In this document: in pieces, positions 20,644 to 30,480 of the stretch
Layout: each line of letters starts with the position of its first letter
Position numbering within the stretch: position 1 is the stretch's first letter
From: Epinephelus fuscoguttatus
Taxonomy: Eukaryota; Chordata; Actinopteri; Perciformes; Serranidae
Direction of reading: 5' to 3'
DNA: 64,000 nucleotides
NCBI RefSeq assembly: GCF_011397635.1
Contig: NC_064753.1
Location: forward strand, 33,132,322-33,196,321
Position numbers and translations under genes: made by a program
The notes under the pieces: model-generated
The model's database searches: none
The model's input: the letters and a program-made list of their open reading frames with translations, nothing else
Told to the model about the DNA's origin: nothing

Positions 20644-23600
20644 CTGTCATGAGAAACACAGAAGTGACAGAAAAAAGGAAGGAGAAAGTGAGATGAAAGA
20701 GTGAACTGGGGCACGAGACGGAGAGATTTAATAACAGTTTCTCCCAGTTTGTGCCCTGCATGGTGCAGCCTGATCAGTGTGTGTTAACATGAAGAACTCC
20801 AGTCAAAGCTGCACACGGGAGAATATGCTCTAATCTTTGGTGTCTTACTGGTAAACAGCCTGTTGTCTTCTCTCTGGATGGACTGATTATTCATGATTAG
20901 GGAAGGTTTGGATACAAGTTGGAATATGGAAACAACAAAATACAAGGAGACAAGCTCTGTGTCCCAAATTTCTTGTTCTATTCAGCAGTATAATTTATTG
21001 TTTTAGCAGTTAGTATACAACAAAATCATCTTTACCTTTTTATACTATTATTGTTAATCGAAGTGCAACTTTGCAGATATAAATAGATGCCAATTACACT
21101 TCACAAATATACATTTTTCCCCATGAGCTGCTCCTTAGTTTCCTTTGTGAAGTGCAATTAGGTCTGCATGCTGCCTTGTTGAAGTGTGCTTTATTTTGTC
21201 GCTTTTCTAACACACTAAAACACACTACATACTAAAAATCTGCTTAAAATCAGGCTGTAGAATATATTTGGGACACAGCGAAGAAGGATATGTACTTCAT
21301 TAATCCCTGAGGGGGAATTCAGTTCCTTTTTTTTCACTCACAATACACACATGCACAAACATGACCTATACATGCAATAAATGGAGTGACGTCAGGGCAA
21401 GGGGGCTGCCCACAGACAGACACTGAGCAGTTAGAGCGTCAGTACCCTGCTTGATGGCACTTTAATAGTGCCCAGGAGACAAACTGGGACCTCTCCAGCT
21501 ACCACTCCACGCCCCATATTTGGTGCTGATGGGGACTTGAACTGGCGAACCTCCACTTCCCAACCCAAGTCCCTATGGGCTGAGGCACTACCGCCCCTAG
21601 AATGTTAGTGTGGTGCACGCTAAGGTCTGCTGATGCAAACCTCCTGCCCCTAACCACCGCACCTTGGGGGCCTTTTCCATTGCTGCTCCCACCCTCTGGT
21701 ACTCACTCCTCCTCACTCTCCACCTTCAAGAAAACCCTCAAATCAGACCTCCTCAAAACTGCCTACGACTGCCTCTCTGCATTATTTCCCTCTCTACCTC
21801 CCTGTGGATTATTTCATCTTCTTTCTTTTTTGATTGCTGTTGTTGGTCTCTGTAAAGCATCTTTAAATATCCTAAAAAGTGCTTCATAAATCTAATGTAT
21901 TACAATTTATATTCATTTTTATCACTCCTTTCAAATGCAGATTCAAAGATGCCTTAGATGTAAAAGACAAGTGAAAATCTTTTGTGAGCTAAATTCAAAT
22001 AAATCCATCTGCAAAGAACTATTCTGGTGTTTTTGCATTTTACATAAACTTTAAAGCACTTTCCAAAGCATGTTTTCTCCAGTGTAGAAAATTAAAATAC
22101 ATTATGAATCACCTGTGAGGGAAGTTTATCAGTAGAGCTAAAGGATACGTCTGTGATATTCTGTTTTTTCTTATCAACAAATCCCATGAAAAGACAAAAA
22201 GTAACAATTAATTGATCCTGTTGTCAAGTACTGTCTGAGTATCCAAAGTCCGATATAGCCTTACAGAGCTCCACTGCTGCCCAAAAACATTTAAAAATAT
22301 ATTACTGAGCCTCTCCGTTTGCATGATTTCATAGGCAATGTAGATTTACTTTGAGTCAATCCCGTGTATACAGGAAATACTCATTCAGGACCAAATTTGT
22401 GGCTGAAAATAGGCCCTAAAAATACAATATAGACTCCTGTTTGGGTAACCATTACTAAAAACTACAGTGCCTTATCATTAAAAAAAAATTAGAACATCTC
22501 TTTTTGACCTTCTTTTCAAGATTTACATCTTCGGTTGGGCTTAGAGACAATGTAGGAAAGTTGACTGAAGATAAACTAACATTGTTGTTTTTGTAACGAG
22601 AACATCACCAGCATCATCCTTCCTAAATATATTATGTGGCTAACAGGCTGAAACACTCAAAAATATAATTATGGACCCTTAAATTAAAACACAACACAGA
22701 TCACATGTGTGACAACATTAGCACTACATCTGTATCTTTCCAGACAATATTTTTGCTTTGTGTTTGTACCAGTTTTGTCTGTTATATCCTTTTCCTTTGC
22801 AGAGGGGTCCTTGGACTTTGGTCGTGTGGGTGGGAATCTGGTGGGGGACTCCTGGAGGGTTGAAGGTGGATCTGAAGAGTCTGGAAAATAAAAAAGGACA
22901 GCTTAAAATAATATCAAAACGTCTACAAGCACCAAACTTCACATCTTCTCATTTTCGCTGCATGTGTTTTTGCATTTCTGTGTAAGTGAGGTTACGTCAT
23001 GTGGAATTGTTCCTAATTTTGTCTTGTGAATTGTTAGTGTTTGGTGTCACAATCAAAGCAGGAAGAGGTTTTTCTTTAACCGATTATTTTTGCACTGACA
23101 GTCATCTAAAAACAAACTGCAGAAGAAGGAGGAGAGAAACCATTTTCTAACCTAACCAGACCACAAGAAGCTGCGTTCTGAGTCACCACTGGGACTCTCG
23201 TTTCTGTCGGGAAAAACTATCACTAACACTTTCACCTTCTCCACCCACACATCACCAACTGAATTCAGCCAATTCAAATTCTCATCTGGGGATTTTCCCA
23301 AAAGGAATTTTGGGAAATTAAGGGAATCACAAGCTTAAAGGGAAACTCCACTGAAGTGACAGCTGTATATTGTCCCCTGTCGCTCTGGAGAAAAAAAGAT
23401 CGAGTGACAGAAACGTCCCTTTTTTTGCCACTTCATACTTCAACTTCACAATATTTCAGAGGAAAATATCATAATTTTTTACTCCACTACATGGATTTAA
23501 AAGCTATTTTTTTCACATCAATAATGTTTTTCAATAATATAAAATATACTAAGCTGATCAAACACAGAGCTTGTGACCACTTACAGAAAAAAACAAAAGA

Positions 23601-26512
23601 GAAACAAAACAGTGTGTGGTTGGGCCGCCTTATTGTATTTCCAACACATTCTCACTATAACCTCGTCACATATTGACGTTTGGTCATGGACTTTCCACGT
23701 CAACATACAACGTGCAAAGTACCCTGGGTACGTTGGTGCCACTCACCACATCCACGTTCAGCTCACATTATCTACTTGCACTGCATAATAATAAATAATG
23801 ATGCTAAACCAAAAGGGAAACTAAAATTATAGATAAAACAGGGTATGTGGATCAATAATTAAAAAGGATTGGGCATAACTATACTCGTAACAGGTTGCCA
23901 TCTTTAATCGAATGTTACTTTCTGCACGTGTAAGTAATGAGTGATCTTTTCCAACAGTACATTTCCCATAGAATTTGCATGAGTACCAGGGGCAATTGCT
24001 CTGAGACAACAAGGGAGGCTGAACTTCCCCTAAAATTTCATAGAAGAAATGGTCAAATATGCACTATTGAATTTACATTAAAATAAGAATTTACACTGTA
24101 TTAAACGCGCGCTAGGATGCGTTTAACATCATGACTATGATGTTCAAACGTCAGCTGTTTATCACCAGTTTTCAAATGCGACCTCCCTGTCACATTCTCG
24201 TGTCAGCACAGTGGACGCGGAGCCTCCAAGCATTCCTATGAGACAGCGCTGAGCAGGTTTTTTTCATGCAGCAAAGCGAGACGGTCATTGGATAAATGCA
24301 ACAAAATCGTCACTTCCAGGGAGGCTCAGCTTCCCTGGGATCTAATGGAGCGGTAGGCGGGAGAGGACGCTTGGTGTCTGCATGATGACTGGAGGAATTG
24401 TCTAAAAGGCTGAACCCCTTTGTGATTGACAGCACTTTGGAAATACACACTGGCATCGGCGAGTGGAGTCTTCTGACAGAGTTGCTTATCTCCATAAGCG
24501 ATATAGTTCATTTTAGTTAAACCCATTGGAAAATCTTTGAGGTGTGTTTTACTGTGGTTCAGTGGCATGAGTGTGGCTGAAAGCGGCTTCAATTAACTGT
24601 TCCTTTTATAAGTTACTGCCTCGCTACAATATGACAAATTTATGATGTAAACTTAAAGTGAGCTTCCCCTGTTTGAAAGACCAGCAGCCGCCTGATGAGT
24701 AGGAGAGTTTGGGTCCAGCCAGCGAATAGTGATACATTTGATAGCTGCAGTTAATAGAGAGTAGTTCCCTTATTACTTCTGTAAGAGTCTGTACTTTGTT
24801 TCATAGTGAAATCCGGCATAGTATACCTCTAACAATCTAATAATGTGATGATAACATGTCAATCAGTGGGACAAAAGTAGCCTATTTATGTTTTCCTGAT
24901 ACTTCTGTACTTTAGCAGAATATTTTAAATGCAGGCCTTTAACTTGTAATGGAGCATTCTTAAATTGCGTTATTGGTACATTTACTTTCTGAAAGATTTG
25001 AATTCTTCGTCCAATAAGACTTTCACACGTGCCTAATCTTTAAGGAAGTGCAATATTTAAAGCAGAGTCAGGTGAGAGTTTCGATGGAAAATACAGAGGC
25101 CTAAAAACTAAAAGAACAACTCTTCACAAATGACAGAATAACTGCTGAGATTCATTTAACAGCATGAATTAATGCTATCCACAGTGTGCAAATGGCACTG
25201 AGCAACCACAACAACTGAGAAATGTGGCCTTTAAGTGAACTACGGATAAAATAAAATCAGTTTATATCCCCTAAGATTTCATTCAGGGGTTTTTTTCTAA
25301 CTTGGTTAATTTAATTTATTGATTTATCAGTTAAAGTGTTCACCAGTGAGCCATCTTACTTTCAACTGCACTCTCTTAAATTCAGATTTTGTTTCATTGC
25401 ATTCATTAATCCTCAGTGTTTTACTCACACCAACGTGATTAGATTTGTTTTTTAGTTTAAAAGGCAAAATCCACAAATCCAAATCTAAACAGAAGGGTCG
25501 CGACACCAGCAAAGATCTAAACACAAGACCGGGAGCCGCATGAATTTTAATATACGTAGAGATTAACACGAGATTACAACTAAATCTGAGTTATTAATGT
25601 TTCCCGTCGCTGTTTAAAAGGTTTGTTTACATCAGTGGCGGTTTGTAAACACAGCAGGAAAACAGCCCCCGTATCTCCAGTTTTGATCAGATGAGCAACA
25701 CACAAAATGCTTATTTTTCATCTCGAATCCTTGAATAATTTATATGAATAATACTTCACATTCCTGGGGTCAAAAAATAAAATTTGGGGCTTTAACAGAT
25801 TTAGCTTTTTAAGTTTTAAGCAGCAGCACAGCACAGCAACATATGTATAAACAAGCTCACTGTAATATGTCTTCACATATACATTTATTTGCCTAATAAA
25901 AAGATGAATAACACCACTGTGATGTTATCCTGATATGTAAAGATATGCAAAAAAAACAATATGTTTCTGTGTGGGTATTACAGAGTGATTTATCCTCAGG
26001 ACGTTTAAAGTAATGGCAGTGAATACGTTCAGAATCTGCTTTATTAAATTTTAATGTATATTACGAGAGCACAAAAAGAACCATCGGCTATTCTGATGTT
26101 AATACCGGGGGAAAGATTATTGACTGCCACAGCCGGTCCGAGTGATCGCATGCAGGATAATACAGACGGCCTTAAGCTGCCAGCGGTTCGAATTAAGGAC
26201 TAGAGATAATTCATGACGCCGATCTCTCGTCAAAAGAATGAATAGATGATTGAGATTATCTGACCACTTAATAACTCCACAGAGGAGGTGATGTTATAAT
26301 AACCAGAGTGAGACAACTGTTTTTGTCACTTTAGCATTGTTTGTCAGGTATCTGTGTGTCCTTTCGAGTCACACACACGCTGGCACACACACACACACAC
26401 ACACACAAAGTACTTACTCTGGCCGACTCTCAGCACCAGCTTCATGGATTTGGTTTTACACACCCCTCCATTAGTATTATCCAGACCCTGCAGAGAGCCT
26501 GCAGAGGTGGCT

Positions 26513-26547
<35 letters not shown>

Positions 26548-29500
26548 GAAGAGGAGGCAAATATTATTAAACAAGTATTGTTTAGCATTTATGTTTCATT
26601 AGATCATCATAATACAAGATTATCAAGCGATGCAATTGTACATTATGATTTCTTCGCAGACGGTTGAGCCAGTTGCTGAGCGTTGCATCACATAGGAAAA
26701 TGCAGACACACTGTGATGTTACATAAAGTATATAGATGATCACAAGTGTAAATAAAAAACCACAAACCCCATGTGGTTTAACCAGGGCCGCACCAAATGC
26801 TAATACATTTGTTTGGTGTATGAATGTTAAAGGATGATTCATCTGTTGCACCACGTTCACTTTTTGTAACGCCTCAAGTGACTTGAAGCGTTTGCAGTAT
26901 TGTCCTGTTGTTTGGTTAACGTTATTTTGTATTTTTTATGTATGTTTATTTATGAATAACAGTTAACATCCTGTGATGCACGGCAAATGTCATATTTTTT
27001 TCTGATAATAAAGTGAAATCTTCTTAGTTATCGTCTTTGTGTTTTCCTGTGTTGTTTATTTTTTTGATTGTACAGCACTTTGGCCAGCTGTGGTTGTTTT
27101 TTAAATTCATTCATTCATTCATTCATTCATTTTCCATAATCTCTTATCCTGTTAGGGGTTGCGGGGGAGCTGGAGCCTATCCCAGCTGACATTGGGCAAA
27201 AGGCGGGGTACACCCTGGACACGTCGCCAGACTATCACAGGGCTGACACATAGAGACAGACAACCATTCACACTCACATTCACACCTACGGACAATTTAG
27301 AGTCACCAATTACAACGTACATGTCTTTGGACTGTGGGAGGAAGCTGGAGTACCTGGAGAAAACCCACGCTGACACAGGGAGAACATGCAAACTCCGCAC
27401 AGAAGGGTTCTCGCACCAGGAACCCTCTGGCGGTACAGTGCTGCAGTGGTAAACATTGTCGCCTCACAGCAGGAAGGTTCCTGCTTTTTAATGTGCTTTT
27501 TAAATAAATTTGGATTGAATAAAATGTCGGAAATCAGTGTGAAAATGCACATCACAAATTTCTATGTGACATTTTCATTTTGCTTGTTTTGCATGAATAC
27601 CAGTCTAAAATAAAAAGATATTTTGGTTTGTTATCTCATAAACAAGAGCAGCAAATCCTCATGTACAAGAAGCTGGAAGCAGAAAATGTTCAGCACTTTT
27701 CCATGATAAATTACTTAAAGTCTTAAACAATTATCAGAATAGTTAATTATTTTCTAGCTGCTGACGTGTCGTCTCAGCTTGAGATGCAAAAAGTGGTGGA
27801 CAAAGTGAATAAATAAGTTTTTATCTTAACTAACGTAGAAAATTACTGATATATTAACACACAAACACACACACCAAGAACTCTTGTTCACCCCGTCACT
27901 CCCACACACACACATATAGACTTGTTAGCAGCATTTAGGTCAGATAACAACATCTCACAGTCTACAAGCCACGTTGCCATGAAAGCTCCCATCAAATCTG
28001 CCTGATGCTGTAAAAGCCTTGTGTGATTTGGGGCATGTAAGCCCTTGGAATCACACTGGCCTGCCAGAGCGAAGTGTGCTGTCAGAGCGTGGCGAGGTGG
28101 ATGACGCTACATGGTCAGACTTGCTCTCTATCTCATGCATCGCTTGCCACTAAGATGCTGGTTCAACTGACAGCGGCCCAATAACGAGGCCACGTTTTTT
28201 TGAGTCTCACGCAAACTGACAAACTGAGAGGGAGCCGTGGGTGACGGCTTCCTCTTCTCCCACGAGAAGAAAGAAACAGTTGCTAGCATTGATTCACATC
28301 CACCTGTAGGGACCAGCAGCTTGTGTCTCCGTTCTACTGATTTTAAAGTGCTCATATGCACTGACTCACTCCAGATTATCACGTCTGAGCTGAACATGAG
28401 CCGTGAGGTTGCGCGCAGTGACTCACAGGTGATGTAATAGTCCTTCCCCTTGAGGAACTCCAGACCCCACAGGTTGGGGCTGAACTCCTGGAACTTGAAG
28501 GTGAACTTTACATCCCGGTGGGGCTTGTCACAGTTCAGCAGGGGCGTGTCGGTCTTGTCAATGGTGCAGGTCTCCATCTGACTTCTGGAGACCAGGTACA
28601 CTCGGTAGAACTCCTCCTTCTCCCCCAAGGAAGCATCTGCCCGGGGACACACGATGTCCATCTTGTCTCCGATCTGAGGGTACAGGATCAGACCCTGACC
28701 TGGACTAAATCTGTGTGTGAGATAAGAGGGTAAGAAATAATGCAGAGTAAAGCATCATTGTTTGTTTCTCTGTTTGGAGCACAAAGTGAATCACAAACAA
28801 ACAAATGTCTAATCAACAGGAACATACAAGGGCGTAAGTTTTGCTTCAACGTTGGGGGGGGGCATATGACATTTGGGGCCTCCGCCTGAAAATTTTGCAT
28901 TCTACTACGTTTTTATGCACCATTTTGTGCCTTTTCGGCATCATTCTAAGGAAGAAACATCTCTAATTTCGTCAAAATAAAAGTCCTTTGCTACTTTAAT
29001 GGGGTTTTCTTTTTTGGGGGGGGGGAAGTCTCACTCCGAAGTCGAAGTCCAGCAATTGGGCATTGACTTGCAGTGTCAGATGGGATGGGACCAACAAACA
29101 TCGACTTTCACCCGAGAGAGTGGCGTTCGTAGCACGAAAGATTCTAAAGCCAAACCCTGTTCTTTTTTCCTAAACCCAACCATGTGTTTTTGTTGTTGAA
29201 CGAAACAAAAAACGTCAATTTGCTGTGTTGTAGCAACATAGTGTGTTTATTTTGAAAGAGACAGTATGCTAACGTTAAATTTCCTGTGAAATCGGAAGTG
29301 TATTTTGAAAGAAAACAATGCATGTAACAGGCAGAACTTGACCAACCAACGCACCCAGGGTACCTTGCATTCATACCTGGACGTGGAAAGTCCACGACCA
29401 AACGTCAATATGTGACGAGGTCGGAGTGAGAATGTGTTGCCCCAAAATCTACGGCTATGGGAGCATTTGAGCTTTGCAACCTTTGGATGTTAATGCTCTA

Positions 29501-30163
29501 AAACCTCCCTTCAAAATAATGAAAATACAAAAACAGCCTGAGGGGACATCTTTACATGTTTAATAAACAGGCCAAAATCCAAATATGTTCAACTTTAAAA
29601 CTGAAATGATTAGTTGATTAATTGGTCAGTCAATCAACAGGAAAAAAATATGAATAATTTGAGTGATTTTTCAAGCAAAATTTTCCCAAATCCTCTCAGT
29701 TTAGCTTTTGTCTTGACAGTAAACTAAATAAATGTGGGTTATGGAGTGTTTGTCAAACAAAATAAGTACTTTGAAGACAACATCTTGCGCTTGAGGAATC
29801 TGTGATGCCATATTCAATTTAATCATGATGTAAAACCTCAGACTGGAGGAGCTGCAACCAGAGAGTATTTGGCATTTCTGCCTCAAACATGAGTTAAACC
29901 TATTAATGTGTTATGCTGACGATTAATTGTCTGTGATTAATCAGTTAATTGTGTTAGCTCAACTTAATCAATTAGGTCACACTACAAAGGACAAGGCAGC
30001 AGCAGCAGCAGAAAGTTGCACCACATCTCAAGTGTGAAACTGCTTCCTCCACTTACTTTGTGTTGGAGCTGCTCCAGTGGATGGACTCCAGAGTGACGGC
30101 ACGACATGAGCTAATGATGGCCAGCAGGGTCACGGCACCGAAGCTCCATGCGATCCTCCCCAT
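20249..30163 (-). CDS. efnb2: ephrin-B2-like, five coding exons
   Basis: This gene encodes a transmembrane ephrin, the ligand of Eph receptor tyrosine kinases, active at cell-cell contacts in vessel, neural crest and somite patterning. Joining 30163-30057, 28710-28427, 26510-26418, 22880-22770 and 20643-20249 gives 329 residues with all phases agreeing (human ephrin-B2 has 333). In order there are a signal peptide (about 1-22), a receptor-binding domain with cysteines at 57, 84, 96 and 148 and the G-H loop FSPNLWGLEF (112-121), a Ser/Pro/Lys-rich stalk, a transmembrane helix (about 220-243), and a tail ending in the PDZ ligand YYKV. TPLLNC, NLWGLEF and GLDN in the ectodomain, and NNNGS-type and PSD motifs in the tail, favour B2 over B1 or B3. 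Linkage to miR-17~92/gpc5 agrees. The teleost a or b copy is undecided. Confidence 0.88.
21270..21600 (+). repeat. dispersed fish repeat ('ctccagctaccactccac' family)
   Basis: The block with 'gacctctccagctaccactc' and 'aagtccctatgggctgag' matches an interrupted copy at about 59350-59480 plus 60003-60055. The class is unknown. It may be the 3' part of a retroposon. Confidence 0.45.
21655..21895 (+). mobile_element. decayed LINE reverse-transcriptase C-terminus and tail
   Basis: One frame reads AFSIAAPTLWYSLL and the next frame continues SSLSTFKKTLKSDLLKTA, the usual C-terminal end of CR1/L2/Rex1-like LINE proteins, broken by a frameshift. The 3' end reads ctgtaaagcatctttaaat and then cttcataaatctaatgtatt, a typical LINE tail. 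Confidence 0.6.
22770..22880 (-). CDS. efnb2: ephrin-B2 exon 4 (stalk)
   Basis: The 111-base exon encodes the low-complexity extracellular stalk (DPPSTLQESPTRFPPTRP, then KSKDPSAKEKD). The acceptor is TTTTCCAG. The donor ACTG then GTACAA is weaker than the others, but it leaves exactly the one base needed to join exon 5 in frame. Confidence 0.72.
23636..23760 (+). repeat. dispersed repeat, inverted partner at 29345-29450
   Basis: The segment 'cacattctcac', 'catattgacgtttggtcatg', 'gactttccacgtc' and 'accctgggtacgttggt' returns as its reverse complement at about 29345-29450. The two copies lie in introns 3 and 1 of the ephrin gene in opposite orientation. The family was not identified. Confidence 0.5.
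26386..26407. repeat. (CA)n microsatellite downstream of ephrin exon 3 donor
   Basis: On the transcribed (minus) strand this is a (UG)n run that starts about 10 bases after the exon 3 donor. Confidence 0.9.
26418..26510 (-). CDS. efnb2: ephrin-B2 exon 3
   Basis: The 93-base exon completes the receptor-binding domain (STSAGSLQGLDN, then GGVCKTKSMK…VGQ) and contributes the fourth cysteine. It enters and leaves in the same phase (1), so its skipping would keep the frame. The acceptor AG is preceded directly by a (TG)n run instead of a pyrimidine tract. A second (TG)n lies shortly after the donor (CAGA then GTAAGT). Confidence 0.9.
26513..26543. repeat. (CA)n microsatellite abutting ephrin exon 3 acceptor
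   Basis: On the minus strand this reads (TG)n ending in TGTCAG, where AG is the exon 3 acceptor. No ordinary pyrimidine tract separates the array from the splice site. Confidence 0.9.
27104..27131. repeat. (ATTC)n microsatellite
   Basis: Seven tandem ATTC units lie next to the 3' end of the retroposon at 27133-27480. They probably grew from its tail. Confidence 0.85.
27133..27480 (-). mobile_element. teleost retroposon tail, second copy
   Basis: This is the reverse complement of the element at 256-620: 'ggagctggagcctatcccag', 'ggacaatttagagtcac' and 'gaacatgcaaactccgcac' occur in order. It is inserted in ephrin intron 2 against the window's plus strand. Confidence 0.6.
28427..28710 (-). CDS. 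efnb2: ephrin-B2 exon 2 (receptor-binding domain)
   Basis: The acceptor is CACACACAG. The exon continues with FSPGQGLILYPQIGDKMD and covers most of the Eph-binding domain, with three of its four conserved cysteines and the G-H loop FSPNLWGLEF. It ends at KDYYIT with donor ACCT then GTGAGT, phase 1. Confidence 0.92.
28711..30056 (-). other. ephrin-B2 intron 1
   Basis: Non-coding. It contains a DNA-transposon-like block at about 28830-29050 ('gggcgtaagttttgcttc' with G runs) and the inverted partner of the 23636-23760 repeat at about 29345-29450. No exon was seen. Confidence 0.4.
30057..30163 (-). CDS. efnb2: ephrin-B2 exon 1 (start codon, signal peptide)
   Basis: The exon starts at ATG 30163 with MGRIAW followed by a hydrophobic run and RAVTLESIHWSSSNTK. 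IHW-SSN is the conserved start of the mature ephrin-B domain. The donor reads AAA then GTAAGT, and the exon ends two bases into the Lys codon. Confidence 0.88.
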
Positions 30164-30480
30164 CACAGGAATCAATCTCAGGTCCACAGCGGCTCAGTAT
30201 CATAAAACAGTGTGGAAACAGGCTAAAATGTGTTGCCTCTGCATGTCTCCGGCGGCTCCAGGTGCGCGCACAGGACACATCCCTGATTGAAACCCCAACA
30301 CCAAGTTGCGACTCTTCCTCCTGCGGTTCAATGAGATCTTCCACATTGTGCGTAATTGGCTAGAAAATCATCCGTGTGACGAAACCCGTGTATTGAGGAC
30401 AGAGATTGTGAGGAGTATTTTAGTCATCAGCTGACTGACCGGTCCGCCCATGTACACTGGAACATGCGTAGGGGAGACCG
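30164..30480 (-). promoter_or_regulatory. ephrin-B2 5'UTR and promoter region
   Basis: The sequence just upstream of the ephrin start codon is richer in CpG and G+C than the DNA further right, for example 'ggcggctccaggtgcgcgca' near 30250. No TATA box or start site could be fixed. Confidence 0.4.

Larger units (their letters stand above)
20762..22769 (-). other. ephrin-B2 intron 4 with LINE debris
   Basis: Non-coding DNA between exons 5 and 4. It holds a repeat block at about 21270-21600 (…'cttgaactggcgaacctcca'… to 'ggcactaccgcccctag') and a decayed LINE C-terminus at 21655-21895. The remainder is AT-rich. Confidence 0.5.
22881..26417 (-). other. ephrin-B2 intron 3
   Basis: Non-coding. It holds pieces of the common 'cttcacaatatttcagagg' MITE near 23390-23560, one copy of the 'acgtcacatattgacgtt'-type repeat at about 23636-23760, and a block of 'gggaggctcagcttccct' repeat DNA at about 24005-24350. 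The stretch 26040-26290 is non-repetitive, of balanced composition and rich in GATAA/AATTC motifs, and is the best candidate in this intron for a conserved enhancer. Confidence 0.4.
26544..28426 (-). other. ephrin-B2 intron 2
   Basis: Non-coding. It contains a minus-orientation copy of the retroposon also seen at 256-620 (about 27133-27480), next to an (ATTC)n tract at 27104-27131. Nothing else was recognised. Confidence 0.5.

Noticed and set aside
20249..30163. Assignment of the ephrin gene to efnb3 or efnb1
   Set aside because: Ectodomain words TPLLNC and NLWGLEF, the tail and linkage to miR-17~92/gpc5 fit ephrin-B2 better. It remains the main alternative until a tree is made.
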